Below, one piece after another: positions 28,054 to 36,002 of a stretch of 64,000 nt of DNA. The stretch is taken from contig CAWHFO010000068.1 of assembly GCA_963828215.1 (NCBI GenBank), positions 248,001 to 312,000 of the forward strand, in the 5' to 3' direction. The translations under genes were made by a program, and so were the position numbers. Position 1 is the stretch's first letter. Every line of letters begins with the position of its first letter. The notes beneath the pieces are model-generated. The model searched no databases, was not told the origin of the DNA, and was given only the letters and a program-made list of their open reading frames with translations. This DNA is from CAVTJL01 sp963828215 (GTDB taxonomy: Bacteria > Pseudomonadota > Alphaproteobacteria > Geminicoccales > Geminicoccaceae).

Positions 28054-28085
28054 GTCGACTTGATGCCATACGACATGCAGTTGAC
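28054..28085. promoter_or_regulatory. 32-bp imperfect palindrome between divergent genes
   Basis: Dyad centred near 28069/28070 in the 118-base gap between the lyase operon (start 27996) and the AraC-type regulator (start 28115). Outer arms GTCGACT and AGTTGAC pair with one exception, and inner ATG/CAT also match; about three quarters of positions are symmetric. Placement suggests an operator for the GlxA-type regulator. Confidence 0.45.
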
Positions 28086-28114
28086 GGTGACAGCAGGGAC
28101 GTGGAGGTGCGGCG

Positions 28115-29194
28115 ATGTCGAGCGGCGATCTGTCCGGCCGGCCCAGCCGTGCCTTCGAGGGCCCGGAGACGATCGGCTTTCTCCTCCTGCCCGAGTTCCC
28201 GATCTACGCCCTCGTGCTGGCGATCGAGGCGCTGCGGGTGGCCAACCAGAACGCCGGCCGGCGCCTGTTCGACACGCACCTCTTCAGCGTCGACGGCCAG
28301 CCGGTCGCCGCCGGCAACGGCATGACCCTGGTGGCGCACAGCGGCATCGGCGAGATGCCGTTCTTCCCCACGATCATCGTCTGTGCCGGCAACCGGCCCA
28401 CCCAGTTCATCACCAAGGATCTCCTGAACTGGCTGCGACGGCTCGAGCGGCACGGTGCCTTGCTCGGCGCCGTCGACACCGGCACCTTCACGCTCGCCGC
28501 CGCCGGCCTGCTCGACGGCTACCGGGCGACTCTACATTGGGAGGCGCTCGCCATGTTCCGCGAGGAGTATCCGCTGATCGAGGTCAGCGAGCAGCTCTTC
28601 GTCATCGACCGCAGCCGCATGACCTGCGCCGGCGGCATCGCCACGCTCGACATGATGCTGCACCTGATCGCCACCAAGCACGGGCGGGCGCTGGCCGAGG
28701 TGGTCGCCAACGGCTTCGTGCATGGCCGCATCCGTCACGACAGCGAGCAGCAGCGGGCCTCGGCCGAGGATGCCTTCGCCCCCGTCGACCAGCGGCTCGC
28801 CCGCATCGTCCACACCATGGAGGACAATCTCGAGACGCCGCTCAGTCCGCCCCAGCTCGCTCGCAGGGCCGGCATCTCGGTCCGCCAGCTCGAGCGCCTG
28901 ATCCGGCAGACCCTCGGCGACACGCCCACGGGCTACTACCGGAAGCTTCGCCTCCAGACGGCCCGCAATCATCTCTTCTATGGCGAGATGCCGATCCGGG
29001 AGATCGCAGAGGCCACGGGCTTCGCCTCGCTCTCCGTCTTCTCGCGCACCTTCAAGGCCCATTTCGGCCTGGCGCCCAGCGAGTTCCGCCGCCAGTTCTC
29101 CGGCGACCGGCTGCAGCGCTTCCACCCCGAGATCCGCCAGCAGCTGGGCCTCGGCCCGGACCGGCGTCTCAAAGAGCCTGTCGGCAGCACCTGA
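28115..29194 (+). CDS. GlxA-type AraC-family transcriptional regulator
   Basis: 359 residues. N-terminal DJ-1/PfpI-like domain (about 20-190, starting ETIGFLLLPEFPIYALVLAI), then a C-terminal AraC DNA-binding domain with two helix-turn-helices (LARRAGISVRQLERLIRQTL and IREIAEATGFASLSVFSRTF). The nucleophile elbow reads GAVDTGTF, with Asp where amidases have Cys, so the domain should sense a ligand rather than catalyse. Divergent from the lyase/dehydratase/ABC operon, which it most likely controls. Confidence 0.92.
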   Translation: MSSGDLSGRPSRAFEGPETIGFLLLPEFPIYALVLAIEALRVANQNAGRRLFDTHLFSVDGQPVAAGNGMTLVAHSGIGEMPFFPTIIVCAGNRPTQFITKDLLNWLRRLERHGALLGAVDTGTFTLAAAGLLDGYRATLHWEALAMFREEYPLIEVSEQLFVIDRSRMTCAGGIATLDMMLHLIATKHGRALAEVVANGFVHGRIRHDSEQQRASAEDAFAPVDQRLARIVHTMEDNLETPLSPPQLARRAGISVRQLERLIRQTLGDTPTGYYRKLRLQTARNHLFYGEMPIREIAEATGFASLSVFSRTFKAHFGLAPSEFRRQFSGDRLQRFHPEIRQQLGLGPDRRLKEPVGST

Positions 29195-29285
29195 GCTCGA
29201 CGCGCCACTGCACTGCCCCCCAGGCGGGCCGCCCGTCCAACCGGCGTTCGCGGCTGTTTCCAATCCCCCTTGTATCTCTCAGTTG

Positions 29286-29452
29286 CCAAGCTCGCCGCGC
29301 GCGGCGAGCTTGGGGGTGGACGGGAGCCCGTGGTCGCCCTGGGGCGAGCGAGCCCGTGAGTGAGCTCGGCGCCCCGTCCACCCGTATGCTCTCGAGCCCG
29401 AACAGTCGCTGGGGCCGCCGTCAGGGCGAGCCCGTATTCGCAAGGGCGGGTC
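29286..29452 (+). ncRNA. Candidate IS110 bridge RNA region
   Basis: Directly before the transposase ATG. It starts with a perfect 28-base palindrome (29286-29313), then a long-range 11-bp stem GGGTGGACGGG (29314-29324) with CCCGTCCACCC (29373-29383) enclosing an inner TCGCCC-TG-GGGCGA hairpin, and the word GAGCCCGT recurs four times up to 29435. Bridge RNAs of IS621-like elements come from this position and have a stem plus two loops. The assignment is by position and structure, not by sequence match; the palindrome could instead end the regulator transcript. Confidence 0.4.
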
Positions 29453-30574
29453 ATGGAGCAATCCTCGGCAGGAATGGTGTTCGTCGGCATCGATGTCGCC
29501 AAGAGCCGGCTCGATGTGCATGTGCGGCCCGGCTGGTGAGGCCTTTGCCGTTGGTCGGAATGCCGCCGGCCTCGCGGCGCTGACCGACCGGCTGACCGGG
29601 CTCGCCTCGCGGCTGATCGTGCTCGAGGCCACTGGTGGCTTCGAGACGACCGTAGCCGCCGCGCTGGGCGCCGCTGGCCTGCCTCTCGTGGTCGTCAATC
29701 CATCGCGCGCAGGAGGCGCAGCGATCCGTCCATGAAATGGCCGGCGCCAGTAGGCGCCGGAGGGCCAGATCCGTGATGTCGCACGGGCTACAGGGCGGCT
29801 GGCCAAGACCGACCGGCTGGACGCAGAGGCCATCGCACGCGGAGCCTGTCCTCCGGCGGCCCTTCGGGCCGACCGGGGGGCTGAGGCCGTGCGGCCGGAG
29901 CCCAGGCCGCTGCCGGACGGGGCCACGCGGCACCTCGGCGAGCTGGTCGCCCGCCGCCGGCAGCTGGTCGAGATGATCGGCAGCGAGAGCCAGCGCCGGC
30001 GCCAGCTCAAGGACCCGCGCCTCGCCCGGCGCGTGGACGCGCATCTCGCCTGGCTGAAGAAGGAGCTGAGCCGGCATCGAGACCGACCTGGGTGATGCCG
30101 TCCGCGGCAGCCCCGCCCCGCGGCCGTCTCCTGACGGCCGCCGCTTCGCGGATGGATCGGCCGCCTCCTGCGGCCGATGGCGCGCCGCCCAAGATCTCCT
30201 GGTCTCCGTCCCCGGCATCGGCACGACCTCGGCCCGCCTCTTGATCGCCGGTTGATCGCGCTGCGATCAACCCCGAGCTCGGCCAGCCCGACCGACGCCG
30301 GATCGCCAGCCTCGTCGGCGTCGCCCCGATCAACCGCGACAGCGGCAGCTTCCGAGGCAGGCGGATGGTCATGGGTGGGCGCGCCAATGTCCGCAAGGCC
30401 CTGTACATGCCGACCCTCACCGCCATCCGTTACAACCCCGCCCTGAAAACCCTCTACGAGCGCCTCACCGGCCGCGGCAAACCCGCCAAGGTCGCCATCA
30501 CCGCCGCCATGCGCAAGCTGCTCACCATCCTCAACGCCATCCTGAGAACCCAAACACCGTGGCACCACGCTTGA
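29453..30574 (+). pseudogene. IS110 transposase, interrupted by hairpin-containing insertions
   Basis: RuvC-like DEDD N-terminus (FVGIDVAKSRLDVHV, IVLEATGGFE, KTDRLDAEAIA) and C-terminal Transposase_20 part (VSVPGIGTTSARLLIA, VGVAPINRDSGSFRG, AMRKLLTILNAIL). The chain is broken by a shift near 29534, an in-frame 54-base insert with stops (29712-29765), an in-frame open insert of about 36-39 bases (29841-29879), a shift near 30075, an in-frame open insert of about 60 bases (30115-30177) and an insert of about 25 bases that shifts frame (30250-30274). Removing these rebuilds a normal transposase. Confidence 0.8.
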
Positions 30575-30693
30575 AACGCAAGACAGTCGCTCACTCCTGC
30601 TATTGGCATCGCGCGATGGAGAAGCTCCCCAGCCGAACAACGGTGTACCTTTGCAACTCGCCTCCGCCATGATGTCGCCAAAGGATGGACTAG

Positions 30694-31510
30694 GGCGTGT
30701 TAACACTATTCAAAGGGCTTGGTTTCGGTTATCTCATGATGATGATGAGCCTGAACGAAGACCAGTACGAGCTGATCCGCCGGTTGATGCCTGTTCAACG
30801 CGGGAACGTGCGGATCTCCAATGTCGATGTCATCGATGCGGTGCTCTACGTGACGGAGAACGGTTGCAAATGGCGGGCCTTGCCGGAGAGGTTCGGGAAT
30901 TGGCATACGATCTATACCCGGCTCCGGCGCTGGGCCGAGGCCGGCGTTCTCGAGCGGCTCTTCCAGGCGTTGCAGGAGCATCGTCTGATCCGCATCCGGT
31001 TGGAATGCCCGAGCCTGGACAGCACCAGCGTGAAGGTCCACCCCGATGGCGCGGGTGCGTTGAAAAAAACGGCCCGCGGGTCATCGGCAAGTCCGGCGGC
31101 GGCTGGACCACCAAGGATCGTCTGGTTGCCGCGAATGACCGGACCGCCCTGACCTTCGGCCTGTCGCCGGGACAGGCTCACGATGCCGTCGACGGGCGCC
31201 GGCTGCTCGAAGCCCGGCCCAACCGGCCGAAGCGACTGCCGATGATCATGGATCGCGCCGATGAAGGCGACGCGACCCGGCAGCTGGTGCCGCAGCTCGG
31301 CCTCGAGGCGGTCGTGCCACCCAAATCGACCCGCCTCCGCCCCTGGACCTACGACCGCCGGCTCTACCGGCGGCGCAACGAGATCGAGCGCCTGTTCCGC
31401 CGACTCGAGGGCTTTCGCCGCATCTTCTCCCGCTTCGAGAAGCTCGACGTCATGTTCACCGCCTTCATCCAGGTCGCCCTGATCGTCGACATGATTTGTG
31501 TTAACACGCC
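30694..31510 (+). mobile_element. IS5-family (IS427-like) element with CTAG target duplication
   Basis: 817 bp, bounded by perfect 13-bp inverted repeats GGCGTGTTAACAC and GTGTTAACACGCC, flanked by CTAG on both sides (30690-30693 and 31511-31514). Size, CTAG-type duplication and two-frame transposase are as expected for the IS427 group of IS5. It appears complete and possibly active. Confidence 0.88.
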
Positions 31511-31514
31511 CTAG
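30736..31514 (+). CDS. IS5-family transposase, OrfA/OrfB joined by frameshift
   Basis: OrfA starts at ATG 30736 (MMMMSLNEDQYELIRRLMP, with the DUF4096-like ENGCKWRALPERFGNWHTI). At an A7 run (31063-31069) a -1 shift leads into OrfB: NGPRVIGKSGGGWTTK, then the DDE parts MIMDRADEGDATR and RRRNEIERLFRRLEGF. IS427-type elements use such a programmed shift, so the two frames are probably normal. The stop codon TAG is supplied by the flanking CTAG target duplication, just beyond the right repeat. Confidence 0.87.
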
Positions 31515-31724
31515 ATGGCTCCACGGGAGAGCATGAGCCTTCAGGATTGGGCATGCCACAAACCACTCACCGCTTCACATCTCTCCGCCGTGATCCGCGA
31601 TAGACCATCCCAGCTGTTAGCCGATCCCTCCTATAGGACGCTGCCTGCGCTTCGCTATGCAGTGGATTTCAGCTCCCTACCGGAGTTGATCCGCTCATCT
31701 ATCGTGGATCTCGGCGGGATTTAG
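31515..31724 (+). CDS. Short ORF of unknown function beside the IS5 element
   Basis: 69 codons from an ATG immediately after the IS5 target duplication to TAG 31722-31724 (begins MAPRESMSLQDWACHKPL, ends SSIVDLGGI). The next ORF starts five codons later in the same frame. No recognised domain. It may be a remnant of a gene cut by the IS5 element, or not a gene at all. Confidence 0.3.
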   Translation: MAPRESMSLQDWACHKPLTASHLSAVIRDRPSQLLADPSYRTLPALRYAVDFSSLPELIRSSIVDLGGI

Positions 31725-31779
31725 CCGGTCACCACGGCGATGGCTCAGGCAGCTGGCGGCAATCTTCCTGATCGACCTA

Positions 31780-32843
31780 GAGCAGTTTCGCGCTGACTGG
31801 AATTTTTTCTCGATTTACAGGACTTCCAGGACGTGATTTACCCTTTCCGGTTGCAATGAGCCGAGGTGGTGCGATGGCGTGGAAGTCGGGGCAGAGCTAT
31901 TCGACGGACCTGCGGAGTTGGGTGCTGGCGGCGATCGACGGCGGTGGCTCGGCGCGGGTGACAGCGCAGCTGTTCCAGGTCAGCATCTCGTACATCTACA
32001 AGGCGTTGGGCCGGCGCGCCGCCACCGGCGAGACCGAGGCCCGGCCGCAACGCAACCGGCAGACGCTCAAGCTCGCGGACCATCACGCGTTGATCGCGGC
32101 CGAGGTGGCGCTGCGGCCGGACGTGACGCTGGACGAGCTGCGGGCCCGGCTGCTGGCGACGCATGGCGTGTCCGCCAGCCTCGGGCTGATGCACAAGACG
32201 CTGGCCCGGCTCGGGCTGACGCTCAAAAAAAGTCGGGCCGGGCGGCGGAGCAGGAGCGACCCGACGTCGCCGCGCAGCGGGCCGACTGGCGCGCCGAGCA
32301 GAGCGGGATGCGCCCGGCGCGGCTGGTGTTCGTCGACGAGACCGGTGCCGCCACCAACATGGCGCGGCGCTACGGCCGCTGCCCGCGCGGCAAGCGCCTG
32401 GACGGCCCGGTGCCTCACGGCCATTGGAAGAGCACGACGTTTGTCGGTGGCCTCACCAGCCGCGGCTTCATCGCCCCCTACGTCCTCGACGGGGCGATGA
32501 ACGGCGCCGTCTTCCTGGCTTGGGTCGAGCAGATGCTGGCGCCGGAGCTGCGGCCGGGCGACATCGTGATCATGGACAATCTTCCCGCCCACAAGATCGG
32601 CGGCATCGAGCAGGCGATCAAGGATCGGCAGGCGGAGCTGCGCTACCTGCCGCCCTACTCACCTGACCTGAACCCGATCGAGCAGGCGTTCGCCAAGCTC
32701 AAAGCGCTGTTGCGCAAGGCTGCCGAGCGCACCGTCGACGGCTTGTGGAATGCCATTGGCAAGCTCCTGGACCTGTTCCCGCCCGCCGAGTGCGCCAACG
32801 ACCTCGTCGACTCCGGCTATCCACGGTCCGCGTGAAAACGCTC
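31780..32843 (+). mobile_element. IS630-family element with TA target duplication
   Basis: 1064 bp. Imperfect terminal inverted repeats (left GAGCAGTTTCGCGCTGAC, right end read inward GAGCGTTTTCACGCGGAC) flanked by TA at 31778-31779 and 32844-32845, the family's fixed target. Transposase frames fill the element. It disrupts the 95-residue gene. Confidence 0.87.
31874..32835 (+). CDS. IS630-family transposase, two frames joined at an A7 run
   Basis: N-terminal helix-turn-helix part (SYSTDLRSWVLAAIDGGGSA, FQVSISYIYKALGRR) in one frame; at A7 (32225-32231) a -1 shift leads to KKSGRAAEQERPDVAAQRAD and the DDE catalytic part: LVFVDETGA, IVIMDNLPAHK, LPPYSPDLNPIEQAFAKLK. Some IS630 relatives use this programmed frameshift, so the gene may be functional. 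The start is either ATG 31874 (MAWKSG) or 31856. Confidence 0.86.
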
Positions 32844-33210
32844 TAGTCCAGCTGAAGTCGAGTTGTTCCGGCGTGAAAAGACGTACTTTCTGATGATCTC
32901 GCTGGTCGCAAGTATCATCCCCTCCGGTGCAACGGATGGATATTTCAAAGGGAAGCCATTTGCATTGACTTTGCTGCCGGCCTCGAAGATAGGCGCTGTC
33001 AGTCATTGCTCTGTCCACTTTACTACAGAGATTGATATTGATAAATGGATGAAAAGCGAACCGGTTTACGTCGGAAATAATACACTATCATGAAATTACT
33101 CAATATACGGCTCGTCGAGCGCTCTAATGAGCCAGCGTCCCACCGACAGATTCTATAGATCAGATGGGCTTGGTCGTCGACATGTTCTTTTTTGCAACCC
33201 AATTTGATTT

Positions 33211-34244
33211 CCTGATTATCCGTGACACCCATCCGGCTTCGGGGTAGAGTCATCGGGTTTCGGGCGTTTCGGAGCGAGCGGATGAGTGCGGAGAGCGGGC
33301 TTCGGCGGCGGGTCGGGGGCTCGAGTGAGGCCGAGTTCCGGCAACGGTTCGGCAGCGAGGCGCAGTGCCGGTCGGCGCTGTTTCAGCTCCGCTGGGGCAA
33401 GGGCTGGGTCTGCCCGGGCTGCGAGCACGGGGGCTATGCCGAGCTGAAGGGCCGGGCGGTCTACCAGTGCAACCGCTGCAAGCATCAGGTCGGGCTGACC
33501 GCGGGCACCGTGTTCCACTGGACCAAGCTGCCCCTGACCATCTGGTTTCTGGCGATCTACCATCTGACCCAGAGCAAGGGCGGGATGTCGTCGGTCGAGC
33601 TGGCGCGGCGGCTGGGCACGCGGCAGCCGACCGCGTGGCTGATCAAGCAGAAGCTGATGGCGGCGATGGCCGAGCGCGACGCCGGCAAGCCCAAGCTCGA
33701 AGGTCGGGTCGAGGTCGACGACGCCTATCTGGGCGGCGCGCGCTCAGGGGGCAAGCGTGGCCGGGGTGCGGCCGGCAAGACCGCGTTCGTGGCCGCGGTC
33801 GAGACGACGGCGGAGCGCAAACCCAGACGGCTGCGGCTGACGGTCGTCAAAGGCTTCCACAAGAAGGAGGTCGAGAAGCTGGCCAAGCGTGACTTCGCCG
33901 CCGGCAGCAACGTGGTCACCGACGGCCTGTCGTGCTGGACGGCGGTCACGGCGGCTGGCTGCGACCACTTCCCGATGCTTACCGGCACCGGGCCGCAGGC
34001 GGCCAAGTGGGTGCCGTTTCAATGGCTCAACACCGCGCTCGGCAACATCAAGACGGCGCTCGCCGGCACCTATCATCATGTCAGCCCAAAGCACGCCCAA
34101 CGCTACCTTGCCAGCTTCGCCTGGCGCTTCAACCGCCGTTACCAGCCCGACAGCCTGACGGAGCGCCTCGCCTATGCCTGTGCCTACACCGCGCCTCATC
34201 CCTACCGGATCATCATCGCCGGATGAGTATAAAGGATAATCAGG
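33211..34244 (+). mobile_element. IS1595-family element, copy 1
   Basis: 1034 bp with terminal inverted repeats CCTGATTATCC and GGATAATCAGG and a perfect 8-bp target duplication TTTGATTT (33203-33210 and 34245-34252). Eight-base duplications and a zinc-ribbon transposase are typical of IS1595 (ISXO2 group). It is inserted in the DUF559-like gene. Confidence 0.92.
33282..34226 (+). CDS. IS1595-family transposase (ISXO2-like), intact
   Basis: 314 residues. N-terminal zinc ribbon (CPGCEHGGYAELKG to QCNRCKHQVGLTAGT), helix-turn-helix (VELARRLGTRQPTAWLIKQK), then a DDE-type domain: VEVDDAYLGGARSGGKRGRG, VVTDGLSCW, WLNTALGNIKTALAGTYHHV and RRYQPDSLTERL. ATG 33282 is the natural start; the family size matches. 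The second copy at 34465-35407 is nearly identical but frameshifted. Confidence 0.93.
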   Translation: MSAESGLRRRVGGSSEAEFRQRFGSEAQCRSALFQLRWGKGWVCPGCEHGGYAELKGRAVYQCNRCKHQVGLTAGTVFHWTKLPLTIWFLAIYHLTQSKGGMSSVELARRLGTRQPTAWLIKQKLMAAMAERDAGKPKLEGRVEVDDAYLGGARSGGKRGRGAAGKTAFVAAVETTAERKPRRLRLTVVKGFHKKEVEKLAKRDFAAGSNVVTDGLSCWTAVTAAGCDHFPMLTGTGPQAAKWVPFQWLNTALGNIKTALAGTYHHVSPKHAQRYLASFAWRFNRRYQPDSLTERLAYACAYTAPHPYRIIIAG

Positions 34245-34446
34245 TTTGATTTTCGACGATATATTAGCGCTCGACGTGCAAATGCCAACACTCCGGCTTG
34301 CCGAGAAGTATCGGAGGCACCGCAGCCGCTTACTTTTCTCGCCGTTCAAGCAGGTTGAGGCAAGACGCGTCTGGGGAGCAGAGTCTCCAATTGAGCTATT
34401 CATGATCCAAGAACTTGCACGAAGAGGCATCTTCCCGCAAATCAAA

Positions 34447-35480
34447 CCTGATTATCCTTTATACTCATCCGGCGATGATGATCCGGTAGGGATGAGGCGC
34501 GGTGTGGGCACAGGCATAGGCGAGGCGCTCCGTCAGGCTGTCGGGCTGGTAACGGCGGTTGAAGCGCCAGGCGAAGCTGGCAAGGTAGCGTTGGGCGTGC
34601 TTTGGGCTGACATGATGATAGGTGCCGGCGAGCGCCGTCTTGATGTTGCCGAGCGCGGTGTTGAGCCATTGAAAGGGCACCCACTTGGCCGCCTGCGGCC
34701 CGGTGCCGGTAAGCATCGGGAAGTGGTCGTAGCCAGCCGCCGTGACCGCCGTCCAGCACGACAGGCCGTCGGTGACCACGTTGCTGCCGGCGGCGAAGTC
34801 ACGCTTGGCCAGCTTCTCGACCTCCTTCTTGTGGAAGCCTTTGACGACCGTCAGCCGCAGCCGTCTGGGTTTGCGCTCCGCCGTCGTCTCGACCGCGGCC
34901 ACGAACGCGGTCTTGCCGGCCGCACCCCGGCCAGCTTGCCCCTGAGCGCGCGCCGCCCAGATAGGCGTCGTCGACCTCGACCCGACCTTCGAGCTTGGGC
35001 TTGCCGGCGTCGCGCTCGGCCATCGCCGCCATCAGCTTCTGCTTGATCAGCCACGCGGTCGGCTGCCGCGTGCCCAGCCGCCGCGCCAGCTCGACCGACG
35101 ACATCCCGCCCTTGCTCTGGGTCAGATGGTAGATCGCCAGAAACCAGATGGTCAGGGGCAGCTTGGTCCAGTGGAACACGGTGCCCGCGGTCAGCCCGAC
35201 CTGATGCTTGCAGCGGTTGCACTGGTAGACCGCCCGGCCCTTCAGCTCGGCATAGCCCCCGTGCTCGCAGCCCGGGCAGACCCAGCCCTTGCCCCAGCGG
35301 AGCTGAAACAGCGCCGACCGGCACTGCGCCTCGCTGCCGAACCGTTGCCGGAACTCGGCCTCGCTCGAGCCCCCGACCCGCCGCCGAAGCCCGCTCTCCG
35401 CACTCATCCGCTCGCTCCGAAACGCCCGAAACCCTGATGGACTCTACCCCGAAGCCGGATGGGTGTCACGGATAATCAGG
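34447..35480 (-). mobile_element. IS1595-family element, copy 2 (inverted)
   Basis: 1034 bp, same terminal repeats as copy 1 in opposite orientation. Flanking 8-mers are AAATCAAA (34439-34446) and AAATCCAA (35481-35488), matching at seven of eight positions. The left one is the exact reverse complement of the copy 1 duplication. Also inserted in the DUF559-like gene, 202 bases from copy 1. Confidence 0.9.
34465..35407 (-). pseudogene. IS1595-family transposase, frameshifted copy
   Basis: Same protein as copy 1 up to EVDDAYLGGARSG; two single-base losses near 34925-34945 (a G5 run reduced to G4, and one further G) move the rest out of frame, after which the sequence again matches copy 1 (ERKPRRLRLTVVKGFHKKEV onward). 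Another difference is Cys to Tyr in TAAGCDHF. Either an inactive copy or a copy with consensus errors. Confidence 0.85.
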
Positions 35481-36002
35481 AAATCCAAATGCTGATCGCA
35501 AAGAACGGCGAAGCTTTTCCATCTTTGTATCATTTTTGGAAAGACTTTGATATTCGTCATGATCTTGAGATAATTACAGAGGTTGATCTCTGCTTTCCGA
35601 GCTACCGAGTAGCCGTGTTCTGCGACTCTATAAAATATCATCGCAGGCGAAAGCAGCAAGAGAAGGATATGGCAATTAGCCGGCGTCTCGAAGAGGTCGG
35701 GACCCGCCCAATACGAATCTTGGGAAGAGATATCGTCAATAACATAGTGGCCGCAGGAGATGCCGTTTGTCAAGCATTGGAGGGGGTCTCGTCGACGTGC
35801 TAAGCCCGGTCGTTTGCCTATTCGCGGCGCGTGGCGAACCTGACCACGCAGCGTGTCCGCTATTGCGTTCTTAGTGGCGACAAGGACCATCCACGCTGCC
35901 GCGTCAACAGCACTCTCGTTCTAATCCGTCGGCGAACACGCTCGCTGCGCCCCGCGCTACGTTCGTCGGTCTCGATGCGCTGACAATCCTGGAATGTTGG
36001 CT

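Larger units (their letters stand above)
29270..30600 (+). mobile_element. IS110-family element (ends not resolved)
   Basis: Contains a damaged IS110 transposase gene (29453-30574) preceded by about 170 bases of strongly structured non-coding DNA. IS110 elements lack clear terminal inverted repeats, so the ends are approximate. In this family the non-coding end upstream of the transposase encodes the bridge RNA that selects target and donor; the structured leader fits that. It lies just after the AraC-type regulator. Confidence 0.7.
31740..33093 (+). pseudogene. 95-residue gene of unknown function, split by the IS630 element
   Basis: Left part 31740-31779 (MAQAAGGNLPDRP) and right part 32846-33093 (PAEVELFRREKTYFLMISL onward, ending YVGNNTLS) join exactly in frame when the IS630 element and one TA are removed: 40 + 248 = 288 bases, 95 codons and a stop. 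The composition is more AT-rich than the surrounding genome, suggesting acquired DNA. Its TGA overlaps the ATG of the interrupted nuclease gene (ATGA). I do not recognise the family. Confidence 0.6.
33090..35803 (+). pseudogene. DUF559/Vsr-like nuclease gene, split by two IS1595 copies
   Basis: Three pieces, 33090-33210, 34253-34446 and 35489-35803, join in one frame when both IS1595 elements and one 8-bp duplication each are removed: 210 codons including the stop, with one in-frame TAG at 33156-33158 (codon 23). The assembled protein has a PD-(D/E)XK-like pattern: ESPIELFMIQELARRG, ITEVDLCFPSYRVAVFCDS, KYH, then a basic helix and GTRPIRILGRDIV, as in DUF559/Vsr-type endonucleases. The real start may be downstream of the TAG (for example MPTLRLAEK). 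AT-richer than its surroundings; probably an acquired restriction, repair or defence gene. Confidence 0.62.

Noticed and set aside
29286..29313. 28-base palindrome as the terminator of the AraC-type regulator
   Set aside because: It lies about 90 bases after the stop, has no T tract, and is continuous with other structure leading to the IS110 transposase; it is listed with the possible bridge RNA, though a terminator role is not excluded.
29270..35803. One large composite transposon spanning the IS cluster
   Set aside because: Each element has its own target duplication and family; no pair of like copies flanks the whole block. Only the two IS1595 copies could act as a pair, over 202 bases.
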